Position numbers and translations under genes: made by a program. Source: Hyphomicrobium_A sp964493785 (GTDB lineage Bacteria > Pseudomonadota > Alphaproteobacteria > Rhizobiales > Hyphomicrobiaceae). From it: a DNA stretch of 64,000 nucleotides. Below the pieces are notes generated by a model. That model did no database searches, was not told the DNA's origin, and saw only the letters and a program-made list of their open reading frames with translations. Every line of letters begins with the position of its first letter. Position 1 is the first letter of the stretch. Shown in pieces: positions 1 through 19,029 of the stretch. The stretch spans positions 1 to 64,000 of the forward strand of contig CAZBPM010000015.1 in the NCBI GenBank assembly GCA_964493785.1. Reading direction: 5' to 3'.

Positions 1-3000
1 GAAGCGTAGATGGTGTCGGTGCCCTGGCTGGAGCTCTCCGTCACCACGTCGCCCACATCGTCGACGTAGTAGACGTCATTGCCGCTGTTGCCCCACATCT
101 CGTCGGCATTGGCACCGCCATCGAGGATGTCGTCGCCGCTGCCGCCGTAGAGCTTGTCGGCGCCGGACCCGCCGTAGAGCTTGTCGTTGCCGGCATCGCC
201 GTAGATGGTGTCGGTGCCGCCACCGCCGTAGATCGTGTCGTTACCGTCACCGCCCTTGAGGACGTTGCTGCCGTCGTTGCCGGTGATGACGTTGTTCTTG
301 CTGTTGCCGGTGCCGTCGATGTCGCCGCCACCGGTCAAGGTGAGGTTCTCGACGTGGCTGCCGAGCTTGTAGCTCACCGAGGACAGCACGGTGTCGAGGC
401 CACCGCCGGAGGCTTCGGTCGCCTTGTCGCCGACGCTGTCGACGACGTAGGTGTCGTTGCCTTTGCCGCCGCGCATGTCGTCGTCGCCGCCGTTGCCGAT
501 GATGACGTCGTCGCCGGAGGTGCCGTTGATGCGCTCGCTCGCCGCCGTGCCGCGGATGACGCCGTAGCCGGCGACGTCCTCGACATCGAGGGTGCAGGTG
601 TTGCTGACCGCGTCGGGTGATCCGGCGAGGTCGTCGTCATCGACCGCGACAGCGAACTCGAGTTCTGCCGCGGTTGCAGCATCGAGCAGCACGCCGGCCT
701 TGAGGAACAGCGCCATGCCGATGATCTGGAACATGGCGGCGTCGCGACCCGTCACCGACAGGCGGTTGGTGCCGATGCCGTCGTCGGTGACGACGATGTC
801 GGCAATCTTGATCGGCTGGGCGGTGGACGCGTTCTCCTTCAGCGTCGGCAGCAGGTTCTCGAGGACGACGGATGGCGTGCCGTTTTCGACAGGGTCAGTC
901 AAAATATCCGACGCAAGGAAAGTCCCATCGGCGAACTGGAGGTATTTAATGCCCGTTAGAGTATCGAGCCCATCGCGCCCAGCTACGCTGTCGATGACAT
1001 TGAAGCTTCCATACCGGAAGTACTGGCCATCTTTCACCACTGCGTAGTCAGCCCGGTTGCCAGAGTAGACGGCAGTTGAATCACCTATTCCGGCGCGCAA
1101 CGTGTCGTTGCCTGCTCCACCTATCAGAACGTTGTTTCCGATTCCGCCATCGAGGTAGTCGTCGCCTCCTCGGCCTTCGAAGTGGTCGTCTCCTGCACCA
1201 CCCCAGATCACGTTTCTGACGTCATCGCCGATGACATGCTCGCCAACAACGTCGCCGACCCAGAACGAGAGTTCCTTGTCGACGAACTTGCCGGACGAAT
1301 CCGTGGCCCTGACGGTCACACTGATACGACCTTCGACGCCACTCGCTTTCAGGCCCTCGTAATCGAACGCGAAGGACTCGGCCACAACCAACTTGTCGTC
1401 TTCGATTTTGAAGGCGCCCCAGCGGTCATAGCGAATGGTGTAGGTGAAGTCGGTGTCCGTACTGTCCGGATCAAGCGCGGAGAGGGTGGCTACGATCGTG
1501 CCGTTAGCGCTGTTCTCGTCCACCGCGTCGGAAGAGGTGAGGATGTCGGCTGGCTGCCCCGTAAAATCAGGCCCCGTTCCGATGCTGGTACCATCGTTGA
1601 ACGTGATCCGCTCCACGTTGCGGAGAGTATCGACACCGTCGGGCGCACCACCGCGCGTGTCGGTGACGCGTAGAGCACCTCCGACGAACTCGAACAAATA
1701 GTCGGCTCTCTCACCGGAGAGCTTGACCGTATCGAAGCCCGCGCCACCGTCGAGGGTGTCATTGTCTGCGCCACCTGCAAAGATGTCGTTGCCTTTGCCT
1801 CCCTTAAAGTTCACGGCATCTGATGTCTGGGCAAATGCCGTAACGCCGCCCACGACACCGGTGCCGGTGACGCCGCTCGCGTCGAGGCTGACTACATGTG
1901 AGATGTCGGTCCCTGCAACGGTGAAGTCCCAACCCGTGTCGCCCGTGATTGTCACTGTCGTTGCGGCTTCCAGGTCCAGGGCCTGACCAAAGGAATCAAG
2001 CGTTGGAGCGGATCGGTCGAAGAGTGTGGTGGCTGCGAAGAGATCGCTGCGGGAGTCGGTCTTGATGTTGACGATTTCAGCATCGCGAACGTGGATGGTT
2101 CCCTCGGCTAGGCTCTGCTCTTGAACAACACCGGCGCTCACAAGGAACGGCTCTGTGTCCTTCCAAAGGTCGACAAACGAAAGCGTGAGACCCGCTGAAA
2201 TTCCATTGAGGTGCAGAATGCCAAAGTTGTCATCTGTGCCGACGGATTTGATGACAACTGTGGATCCATCGAGCAGCTCGACGGTGTTTTCACTCGCAAC
2301 GCCGCTGTACCCGCGAACGATGACCTGCTTCAGATCGTCAAATTTATCCGTATCGACGGTGCGGCCTTCGGACGTGATATCGAATTGCACGTACTCGAAG
2401 CCCGAGATGTAGTCGCTAATGTCCTCGATCGCGGCCGCGACCGCGAATGTCATGCGCACAACATCGGTGCCGTTCGCAGCAAAGTTGCCGGCACTGACGG
2501 TACCTTTCTGCCCTGTCGTGCTGTTGACCTGGAAGGCGTCCGTTCCGAGGATCCACGCTTCGTTCACGCCCGTGATGCTTCCGCGCAAACCGAGACCCTC
2601 ATTGGCCTCCTGCATTCCGCTGACGGTCCCGTCGTTGCCGGCGTTGACAGACCCCAGGTTTCCGAACCGGATGTATTCCGCCCCGCCGCCGCCGATGAAC
2701 TCGTAGGCATCGCTGCCACCTGCCGTAGCGAAGAGCTTGTCGTCGAGAGCGGTCTCGATGGTGATGACCCCAGCGTTTCCGCCGTTCATATCGTCGTCAA
2801 AACCAACGATCTCCGGCCATTCGACCTCCATATCGATGGTCTCGGCGCTTGGGACGTACCACTTGATGGTGAGGTTGCCGAGATTTTGCTTGACGATGAT
2901 CGACGAGGCCGATGCGAAGGACATGTTGTGGTCGTCCGCCGCAGCACCATTGGCATGTGTGCTCCAGAGTTCCTTGCCATCGGCGGATAGGATCAGCTCG

Positions 3001-6000
3001 GTCGCGGTGTCGTCGCTGATGCGCTCACCCGCATTGAGATGAACAGCGTAGAGATCAAGGTTTAGAGTCCGCTCGCCTGCCGCGGCGTTGACCGTCACGG
3101 AACCATCGAAATCAGGAAGGTTCAGCGGGTTTGGACCGTCGAACAGCGCTGACATGCGGACGAACCCAACAGCATCGGAATTGATCTCGACGTTGCCCGT
3201 GAGATTCTGAAGAATGACGGTATGCAAACGGTCCCTGTCGCCATTCTCAGCGCCGGAATCCGTAATGGTGACATCGTCGGCGTTGGTCAGCGAAGCAACG
3301 ATCTCAAAACCATCTGCGTTGAAGACAACATCGCGATCTGCATCCGTAATAGAGAACGCCTCGAAATAGAACAACGATCTCTCACGCAGGTCGAGCGTCC
3401 GATCCTTGAACTCGAGATATTCGATGTCCTCCCAGTTTAACAGCGTGTTCTCCTGCTCACCCGGAGTCACGCGGCTGATCTGCACGAATTGGTTATAGCT
3501 GGCTCTCCATCCGGTCATCACATAGTCGTCGTAGTTGCCCTCGAATACGACGGTGTCGATGCCTCCGACTTCGCCCTCGCTCAACCCGCGTTGCACGTCG
3601 CCGAAGACGGTGTTCTGGCGTCCCACTCCGGCGTAGATCCGGTCGTCTCCAAACCCTCCCCAGATGGTATCGCTGCCGGCCCCACCATAGAGAATGTCAT
3701 TTCCACCGACGCTGACGTCCAATCCACTGTCGTCGAACCAAAGATCGCCAACAAGGTGGTCGTCGCCGTTCTTGCCCCACACAACGTCGTCGCCCAGTCC
3801 TCCTATGAGCTGGTCGTCGGGTCCGCCCGTCAGGAAATAAGTGAAATCGTTCGTCTGGTCGCTGCCTTCGATAACGTCGTTTCCGGCCCCACCATCGATG
3901 TACTCTCCAACATCCTCGAAGGGGAAATATGTGCCGTCATAGCTCGACGACCCGCCTCCAATGAGGGTGTCGTTGCCGTCGCCGCCGAAAATGCGGTCCA
4001 GCCCTTCACCGCCATCGACGAAGTCATCGCCCCTTCCGGTGGAGATATAGTCGTTGCCACCCTTGGCGAAGATGCGGTCTTCAGTATCCTTCGTCAGAAT
4101 GGTGTCTTCAAACTCCGTTCCAATGATGAGGCCGCCGATACCTGCGTTTGGAAGAGGAGTAATATCGACATCGACCGGGTCGAAGCCGTCGGGCCGATCC
4201 TCGGCGAAGCCCATTGCGCCTGGCAGCGACGATACGACAACGAGATCGTCGAACGAAAGATCGAGCGGGATGCTGCCGGAAGCGAATGTGGCAAACAGGA
4301 TCGCGTCGTCAGTGGAGGCGAGCCCGTCCGCATCGTAATACAGGGCGCCGGCGCTGAAGTCATAGAGTAGATAGGCGTCGTGACCTGAGATGTCCGCGCC
4401 GCCGTAAAATACGCTCGACACCCACAGCCCGTCCGCGACGAGCATAGAGAGGGATGAGAAGACGGCTCCGTCCAGCCAGATGGTGTCGTCAGCGTGCGAG
4501 AAATCCGTGATGACGTCGACGTTGGTCGCAGCATTGAGAGCGCGATCGAACAGGAAGTTGTCGAGACCAACACCGCCCGTCAGCATGTCGTTGCCAGCGC
4601 CGCCAGACAGCGTGTCGTTCCCCAAGCCGCCGAACAACTTGTCGTTCCCACGCATGCCATAGAGCTTGTTGTCGAGGTCGCTACCGTGCAGCTCGTCGTT
4701 GCCGTCTCCGGTGACCGCGTTCTCGATGTCCGTGCCGTTCGCGATTTGGACGAAGGCGACGCCGCCAGCGGTCGAGGTTTCGCCGCTTGCGAGACGGATG
4801 ACGAGATTGGACGCCATTGCCGCGGCATCGATCCAATCGGATCCACCATCTGCATCGCTGAGTTCGAGCCGCCCCGCGTCACGATCGAGCGATGTGAATA
4901 CTTCGCTGGTATAATGATATACGTCGGCAGTTAGGTCATTGGCCGCCTGGCCGCCGTCGGTGCCGTGAAGTGTGATCTTGGCGGCTTCTAGGGTGCCGAC
5001 ATCGAATGCGGCCTCGTCAACAATACGAATGGTCCACTCGCCGATACCGTCTTCGCCACGGAAGGCATTCGCGCCGAACGACGCGACCCAGCCCGATTTG
5101 ACGTCGTCCCACCACTGCTTACCGAAGTCGATCAGCTCTGTCGTCGTGCCATCGGGTGAGATCAGATAGATCTCCACCTCGTACAGAAGCGCATGCGAAA
5201 GCGTGATCGTGACGTTGACGAAATCGACTGTGAGTGGATCGCCGGAGAACGTGAACTTGATATCGGTGGTCGCACCGTCGCCGAGAACAATCGGTTCAAC
5301 GAGATTTTGCGCGTAGCTGGTCTCATTTGCGCTGGCTTTCGGCCCAGCGAACAGCGACCACACCTCTGCCATGCGCACGGCGTTGTAGGCGTCGACGCTT
5401 CCGAAGCCGTAGTCATTCGAGAAGTGCAGGCCGCCGCCATTCCAGTTGTCGGCGCCGTTGTAACCCCATATGTGAGCCTCGTCGCGCGTGCGGGTTCCGC
5501 CGACGCCACTGCCGATTTCACGCGCCGAATAGGCTAGGATGTTCTGCACATCGCGCCAACCAAGATGCGCGTTGGCCTCCATCATCAGCGCGATGACACC
5601 AGTTACGATCGGCGCGGCGCCCGAAGTGCCACCAAAGGCGTTCGTGTAGTCGAGATCCGGAAGACCGTTGTAGCCGTAGGGAGCAAGGCTCCCCTCCATC
5701 ACCCCGGTGAGGTCGGTGGTGACTTGCCCCGCATTTCCGGCGGCACCGCTTGTGGGAGCCGAGATAAGAAGGTTCGAACCATGGTTCGAGTAGTAGGAGG
5801 CGTCACCGTCGTCGTCATAAGCGCCAACGGTGATCGTTGCCCTACTCGTGGAAGACGAAACGCCGTTGGCATTTAAGTTCTGGTTGCCAGCGGCCTTGAC
5901 CTGAATGGTTCCCAAGGCGTCACCCGTCGCCGCGTCTATGCGGCCGTAATCGAGTGCGTACATCCACGCAAAAATGGTGTCCTGATCTAGAGACTGCGAG

Positions 6001-6755
6001 TCGGGAAAATTCAGCGGCTGGTAGAAATACGAGCCATTGCCCCAGCTGTGATTGACCACGTCGAAATTGGTCGAGTTGAAAGCAGCTTCCCAAAACCCCC
6101 AAAAGTTCGCGTTGATGTCAGAAAGCTTCTGGCCCGAAAGGATATCGACGCCGGTCAGTGACGCGCCATATGCGACGCCGACTCCGCCAATACCGTTGCG
6201 TGACGCCGCAATCAGGCCCGACACGGCAGTTCCATGCTTCGCACCGGTCAATCCAGCACTGCCCAAGGTCTGCTCCGGGACCATTTCCTCTCCCCAGACG
6301 TAAACCTGGCGAGACGGATCGTAGTTGGCGATGAGATCCGGATGGCTGACGTCGGCACCATCGTTGGGGTCATTGTCGGCGATCTGCATGCCGTCGTCGT
6401 AGACGCCGACGTGCACGCCCGCCCCGGTGTATTCCTCCCAGATTTTCTGGATGTCACCGATCCAGTCGAAGTGCCACTGCAGTTCGAACAGCGGATCGGT
6501 CGGAGCCGGCTCCGTCGAAGCCGTGGCGTGCGAAAGAACAGCGACGTCGGATGTCGTGGAGATCACAGGAGCAGGTTGGGTTTGGAAGCCGGGAGAGCCC
6601 GTAGTCACCTGAAGCCAGGTCCCTTGCTTGGGATGGCCAGGCGTGAGGACGCGAAGGTCTGACGGGAAAACTGAGCCCTGCGGGTCCCAGACGCCCACTC
6701 TGTGAAAGTCGGCGTCGTCGCCAAACACAGTGTATTCATTCGCTTCGAGGGACAT
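1..6755 (-). CDS. Subtilisin-like (S8) RTX exoprotease, C-terminus beyond window
   Basis: Predicted secreted serine protease of at least 2,250 residues; the reading frame from the ATG at 6755 is still open at base 3. The start follows a strong GGAGG at about 6764-6772, and there is no Sec signal, as usual for type I secretion. Residues about 110-400 are an S8 domain with the triad Asp120 (VYDDG), His174 (KHGTAV) and Ser378 (GGTSGAAP), plus the oxyanion KAAGNQN. Residues about 470-595 read as a proprotein-convertase P domain (WTIRIVDEA). Then come RTX nonapeptide blocks (GGxGNDxLxG) near nt 4740-4500, 4080-3540, 1200-1080 and 560-1, with a cadherin-like segment (AVDENSANG) near nt 1560-1250. 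The gene is divergent from the peroxidase gene. I infer that the exporter at 17.3 kb serves it, but its real C-terminal signal lies outside the window. Confidence 0.9.
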   Translation of the reverse strand, partial: MSLEANEYTVFGDDADFHRVGVWDPQGSVFPSDLRVLTPGHPKQGTWLQVTTGSPGFQTQPAPVISTTSDVAVLSHATASTEPAPTDPLFELQWHFDWIGDIQKIWEEYTGAGVHVGVYDDGMQIADNDPNDGADVSHPDLIANYDPSRQVYVWGEEMVPEQTLGSAGLTGAKHGTAVSGLIAASRNGIGGVGVAYGASLTGVDILSGQKLSDINANFWGFWEAAFNSTNFDVVNHSWGNGSYFYQPLNFPDSQSLDQDTIFAWMYALDYGRIDAATGDALGTIQVKAAGNQNLNANGVSSSTSRATITVGAYDDDGDASYYSNHGSNLLISAPTSGAAGNAGQVTTDLTGVMEGSLAPYGYNGLPDLDYTNAFGGTSGAAPIVTGVIALMMEANAHLGWRDVQNILAYSAREIGSGVGGTRTRDEAHIWGYNGADNWNGGGLHFSNDYGFGSVDAYNAVRMAEVWSLFAGPKASANETSYAQNLVEPIVLGDGATTDIKFTFSGDPLTVDFVNVTITLSHALLYEVEIYLISPDGTTTELIDFGKQWWDDVKSGWVASFGANAFRGEDGIGEWTIRIVDEAAFDVGTLEAAKITLHGTDGGQAANDLTADVYHYTSEVFTSLDRDAGRLELSDADGGSDWIDAAAMASNLVIRLASGETSTAGGVAFVQIANGTDIENAVTGDGNDELHGSDLDNKLYGMRGNDKLFGGLGNDTLSGGAGNDMLTGGVGLDNFLFDRALNAATNVDVITDFSHADDTIWLDGAVFSSLSMLVADGLWVSSVFYGGADISGHDAYLLYDFSAGALYYDADGLASTDDAILFATFASGSIPLDLSFDDLVVVSSLPGAMGFAEDRPDGFDPVDVDITPLPNAGIGGLIIGTEFEDTILTKDTEDRIFAKGGNDYISTGRGDDFVDGGEGLDRIFGGDGNDTLIGGGSSSYDGTYFPFEDVGEYIDGGAGNDVIEGSDQTNDFTYFLTGGPDDQLIGGLGDDVVWGKNGDDHLVGDLWFDDSGLDVSVGGNDILYGGAGSDTIWGGFGDDRIYAGVGRQNTVFGDVQRGLSEGEVGGIDTVVFEGNYDDYVMTGWRASYNQFVQISRVTPGEQENTLLNWEDIEYLEFKDRTLDLRERSLFYFEAFSITDADRDVVFNADGFEIVASLTNADDVTITDSGAENGDRDRLHTVILQNLTGNVEINSDAVGFVRMSALFDGPNPLNLPDFDGSVTVNAAAGERTLNLDLYAVHLNAGERISDDTATELILSADGKELWSTHANGAAADDHNMSFASASSIIVKQNLGNLTIKWYVPSAETIDMEVEWPEIVGFDDDMNGGNAGVITIETALDDKLFATAGGSDAYEFIGGGGAEYIRFGNLGSVNAGNDGTVSGMQEANEGLGLRGSITGVNEAWILGTDAFQVNSTTGQKGTVSAGNFAANGTDVVRMTFAVAAAIEDISDYISGFEYVQFDITSEGRTVDTDKFDDLKQVIVRGYSGVASENTVELLDGSTVVIKSVGTDDNFGILHLNGISAGLTLSFVDLWKDTEPFLVSAGVVQEQSLAEGTIHVRDAEIVNIKTDSRSDLFAATTLFDRSAPTLDSFGQALDLEAATTVTITGDTGWDFTVAGTDISHVVSLDASGVTGTGVVGGVTAFAQTSDAVNFKGGKGNDIFAGGADNDTLDGGAGFDTVKLSGERADYLFEFVGGALRVTDTRGGAPDGVDTLRNVERITFNDGTSIGTGPDFTGQPADILTSSDAVDENSANGTIVATLSALDPDSTDTDFTYTIRYDRWGAFKIEDDKLVVAESFAFDYEGLKASGVEGRISVTVRATDSSGKFVDKELSFWVGDVVGEHVIGDDVRNVIWGGAGDDHFEGRGGDDYLDGGIGNNVLIGGAGNDTLRAGIGDSTAVYSGNRADYAVVKDGQYFRYGSFNVIDSVAGRDGLDTLTGIKYLQFADGTFLASDILTDPVENGTPSVVLENLLPTLKENASTAQPIKIADIVVTDDGIGTNRLSVTGRDAAMFQIIGMALFLKAGVLLDAATAAELEFAVAVDDDDLAGSPDAVSNTCTLDVEDVAGYGVIRGTAASERINGTSGDDVIIGNGGDDDMRGGKGNDTYVVDSVGDKATEASGGGLDTVLSSVSYKLGSHVENLTLTGGGDIDGTGNSKNNVITGNDGSNVLKGGDGNDTIYGGGGTDTIYGDAGNDKLYGGSGADKLYGGSGDDILDGGANADEMWGNSGNDVYYVDDVGDVVTESSSQGTDTIYA

Positions 6756-7604
6756 TTTCTTCTTCCTCCCTGGGCCCGGCGGGCCTGAAAATCCTTGCAG
6801 ATCCGTTCGCGCTTGCCCCTTGGCGCGGGCAACAGAAAGCCGTTCCCGCTGCGAGCGCGCGCAGCCAAGCGAAGCCTTCGAATGTTGATGGTGAGTGGTC
6901 AGCGCTCAGGCGAGCGGCTGCTCCAGGACTGTCACGACAGTCGCGGTAAAACTCCCATGGAAACGTTTCCCCCGATCGCGCGCATCTTGTCGGCGCGCTT
7001 ATCCATTTTCGCCTGAACGGCATTTCACATCGTCAATAGCACTCGTGCTCCCGCGACAAAGCAAGAGCAGATCACCGAGTTCCAATGACGTTTGCCAAAC
7101 GATCCCGGAAGCGCGCGGGAAGGAATCGCGTTCACCCCCGGGAAATGCAAAGGCAGCCGTACATTTTTTTCTCGACGGCGTGCACGGTCGAAGCGCCGGT
7201 CGATGTTGAACGGGCGCCGAGCCACTGATGCAGCGGATAATATCGCAACGTGGCAATAGTCGTCACCGCTTGCCTCGTCGCCGGCGTCCGAGGTCACTCT
7301 GGCGAAGGCGCAGGTTTCACTCCCACGGGGCGTCAAACTCCTGGCACTGGAGAGGCGCGAGGAAAGCAGTGTCCCCTCCCGTGCCAAAAGCAAATCAAAG
7401 CGTGTCGGTGGAAGACGATTCAGTAGGCCGCGTGCCGCGGTACGGGTCCGTTCGCGTGCCGCCCAGCACGTGGGGGGCATACCGGCATCCGACTTTAGTC
7501 CCGCCGGAGGCAGGTCTTTAGTCCAAACCAGCGTGCGACTTTCATCCGTTAGCCGACTAATTGATCCGGCCTAAGCTCCGACCACTGACATAAGTCATCG
7601 GAGC
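6756..7604. promoter_or_regulatory. Divergent intergenic region of the two RTX exoprotein genes
   Basis: I see no convincing gene in these 849 bases. The region must hold promoters for both giant genes. It contains a 7-bp inverted repeat GACTGTC-AC-GACAGTC at 6927-6942 and a 9-bp direct repeat CTTTAGTCC at 7493-7501 and 7516-7524, 23 bp apart (about two helical turns) and roughly 80 bp before the peroxidase start. These are candidate regulator sites; the LuxR-type regulator at 22.5 kb is an obvious candidate ligand. No clear -35/-10 pair is assigned. Confidence 0.4.
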
Positions 7605-17204
<9,600 letters not shown>

Positions 17205-17222
17205 ATCGACAGGCAAATCTCT

Positions 17223-17241
17223 TGGAGGGGCCTCCCCTCCA
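17223..17241 (+). terminator. Hairpin between RTX substrate gene and exporter gene
   Basis: Perfect 8-bp inverted repeat TGGAGGGG-CCT-CCCCTCCA, 19 bases after the peroxidase stop and 34 bases before the ABC gene. There is no U-run, so it is not a classic intrinsic terminator. A partial attenuator or mRNA-end stabiliser that lowers exporter expression relative to substrate is plausible, by analogy with the terminator between hlyA and hlyB. Confidence 0.4.
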
Positions 17242-17274
17242 GGCCGCAACCAAGCTGTCAACGGGGATGGGCGT

Positions 17275-19020
17275 ATGCGTAAGAAGACCGGGCGGAGGAT
17301 CATCACTCCCAGACGGACACCGCTCGACGCGCTCGGCGGCGTGCAGAAGGTTCTCGTTTTCGTGTTCGTCGTATCGGGCGTCGTCAACATTCTGGCGCTG
17401 ACCGGTTCGTTCTACATGCTGCAGATCTACGATCGCGCGCTCGGCAGCCAGTCGATCCCGACGCTTGCCGCGCTGTCGATCCTGGCGATTGGCCTTTACG
17501 TATTCCAGGGTGTGCTGGACGTCAGCCGTTCGCAGATACTGGTGCGCCTCGGCGCTCGGCTCGACGGTGCACTCGCGCCACTCGCCCATAAGGTGGCAAT
17601 CGACATGCCGCGCTTCGGTTTCTCGGGTGCGGAAGCTGCCGAGCGGGGTCGCGACGTCGATACGCTGCGTAGCTTCCTCGGCGGCCAAGGGCCGATCGCC
17701 CTGTTCGATCTGCCGTGGATGCCGCTCTATCTCGCCTTCGTCTACTACCTGCATCCCCTGTTGGGCCTTTTGTGCTTCGCCGGCGCGCTGGTATTGACCA
17801 GCCTCACGGTTGCGACCGAATTCCTAACGCGGCGTCACAGCATCCCGACGCAGCAGGCGGCCGTCGCGCGTGCCGCGATGGCGGATTCGCACGGCCGCAA
17901 CGCCGACATCATCCACGCAATGGGATTTGCCGGTCGCGCCGTCGCCAGGTTCGAGAAGATCAACGCAGAGCACCTCAGCCTGCAGACCAAGACCAACGAC
18001 ATTGCGGGCACGTTCTCGGGCATCGCCAAGGTGCTGCGGATGATCCTGCAGTCGGCGGTGCTAGGCCTCGGCGCCTATCTGACGATTTTAGGAGACCTTA
18101 CGGCCGGCGCGATCATTGCCGCGTCGGTTGCGTCGGCCAGGGCACTGGCGCCGATCGATCTCGCAATCGGACAGTGGAAGAACGTCATCTCCGCGCGCCG
18201 GAGTTACGCACGCCTCTGCGAGACCATGTCGTCGATCGACGATGCCAAGCCGACTGTGGAGCTTCCGGCGCCCAAGCGCAGCCTCAAGATCGAGCGGATC
18301 ACCGTGGCAGCGCCGAGCACCGGTTCTGTCGTCCTCAGTGACGTTGGTTTCGAGCTCAAGGCCGGCGAAGCTGTCGGAATCATTGGCCCGAGCGGGGGTG
18401 GGAAATCGACGCTGGTGCGGAGCCTCACAGGCGTTTGGCCTCTGCTGCGCGGCGAGGTGCGGCTGGACGACGCCGATCTCGGGCAATGGACTCCCGAGCA
18501 GCTCGGGCAGCATATCGGCTACCTGCCACAAGAAGTGTCTCTGCTCGATGCCACGATCAGCGAAAACATCAGCCGCCTTGACCCGCATGGCAACGGCAAG
18601 CGGATTCTCGCCGCTTCGAAGGCGGCGGGCGTGCACGAAATGATCGTGCGTCTGCCGCAAGGATACGAGACACCGCTCGGCCCCAACGGCTGGTCGTTGT
18701 CGGCGGGACAGCGGCAGCGGATCGCGCTTGCACGTGCTCTGTACGGCAACCCGTTTCTCGTAGTGCTCGACGAGCCGAACTCCAACCTCGACGCCGAGGG
18801 TGAAGCAGCGCTGACCGATGCCGTCATGGGTGTGCGTGCGCGGGGAGGTATCGTGGTTATCGTCGCGCACCGCGCGAGTGCGCTTGCCGCGGTCGACAAG
18901 ATTGGCGTGGTGCAGAACGGAAAGCTGGCTGCGTTTGGGCCGAAGGAGGAGATCCTAAAACCGCAGTCCGAGCCGGGTAAGCAGGTCAAGCGCAAGCAGC
19001 AGCCCCGTCCGGCGGCATAG
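17275..19020 (+). CDS. Type I secretion ABC exporter (PrtD type)
   Basis: Inner-membrane permease-ATPase of 581 residues, the usual length for the PrtD/AprD family, with no N-terminal peptidase C39 domain. Transmembrane segments occupy about 20-290 (for example residues from VLVFVFVVSGV). The ATPase domain has Walker A GPSGGGKS (Lys377), signature LSAGQ (475-479), Walker B VVLDE (Asp499, Glu500) and the switch His532. It should energise export of the upstream RTX peroxidase together with the adaptor at 21051. The substrate gene directly upstream and the RTX gene and adaptor directly downstream form one probable operon. Confidence 0.92.
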   Translation: MRKKTGRRIITPRRTPLDALGGVQKVLVFVFVVSGVVNILALTGSFYMLQIYDRALGSQSIPTLAALSILAIGLYVFQGVLDVSRSQILVRLGARLDGALAPLAHKVAIDMPRFGFSGAEAAERGRDVDTLRSFLGGQGPIALFDLPWMPLYLAFVYYLHPLLGLLCFAGALVLTSLTVATEFLTRRHSIPTQQAAVARAAMADSHGRNADIIHAMGFAGRAVARFEKINAEHLSLQTKTNDIAGTFSGIAKVLRMILQSAVLGLGAYLTILGDLTAGAIIAASVASARALAPIDLAIGQWKNVISARRSYARLCETMSSIDDAKPTVELPAPKRSLKIERITVAAPSTGSVVLSDVGFELKAGEAVGIIGPSGGGKSTLVRSLTGVWPLLRGEVRLDDADLGQWTPEQLGQHIGYLPQEVSLLDATISENISRLDPHGNGKRILAASKAAGVHEMIVRLPQGYETPLGPNGWSLSAGQRQRIALARALYGNPFLVVLDEPNSNLDAEGEAALTDAVMGVRARGGIVVIVAHRASALAAVDKIGVVQNGKLAAFGPKEEILKPQSEPGKQVKRKQQPRPAA

Positions 19021-19029
19021 GCAACCAAC

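Noticed and set aside
1..4080. Regularly repeated short DNA units that could suggest a CRISPR array
   Set aside because: The repeats are imperfect nonapeptide (27-base) units in frame with no spacers; they encode RTX calcium-binding turns.
7025..7480. Possible minus-strand gene of about 150 codons in the divergent region
   Set aside because: No recognisable motif and Arg-rich composition. The position is expected to hold promoters.
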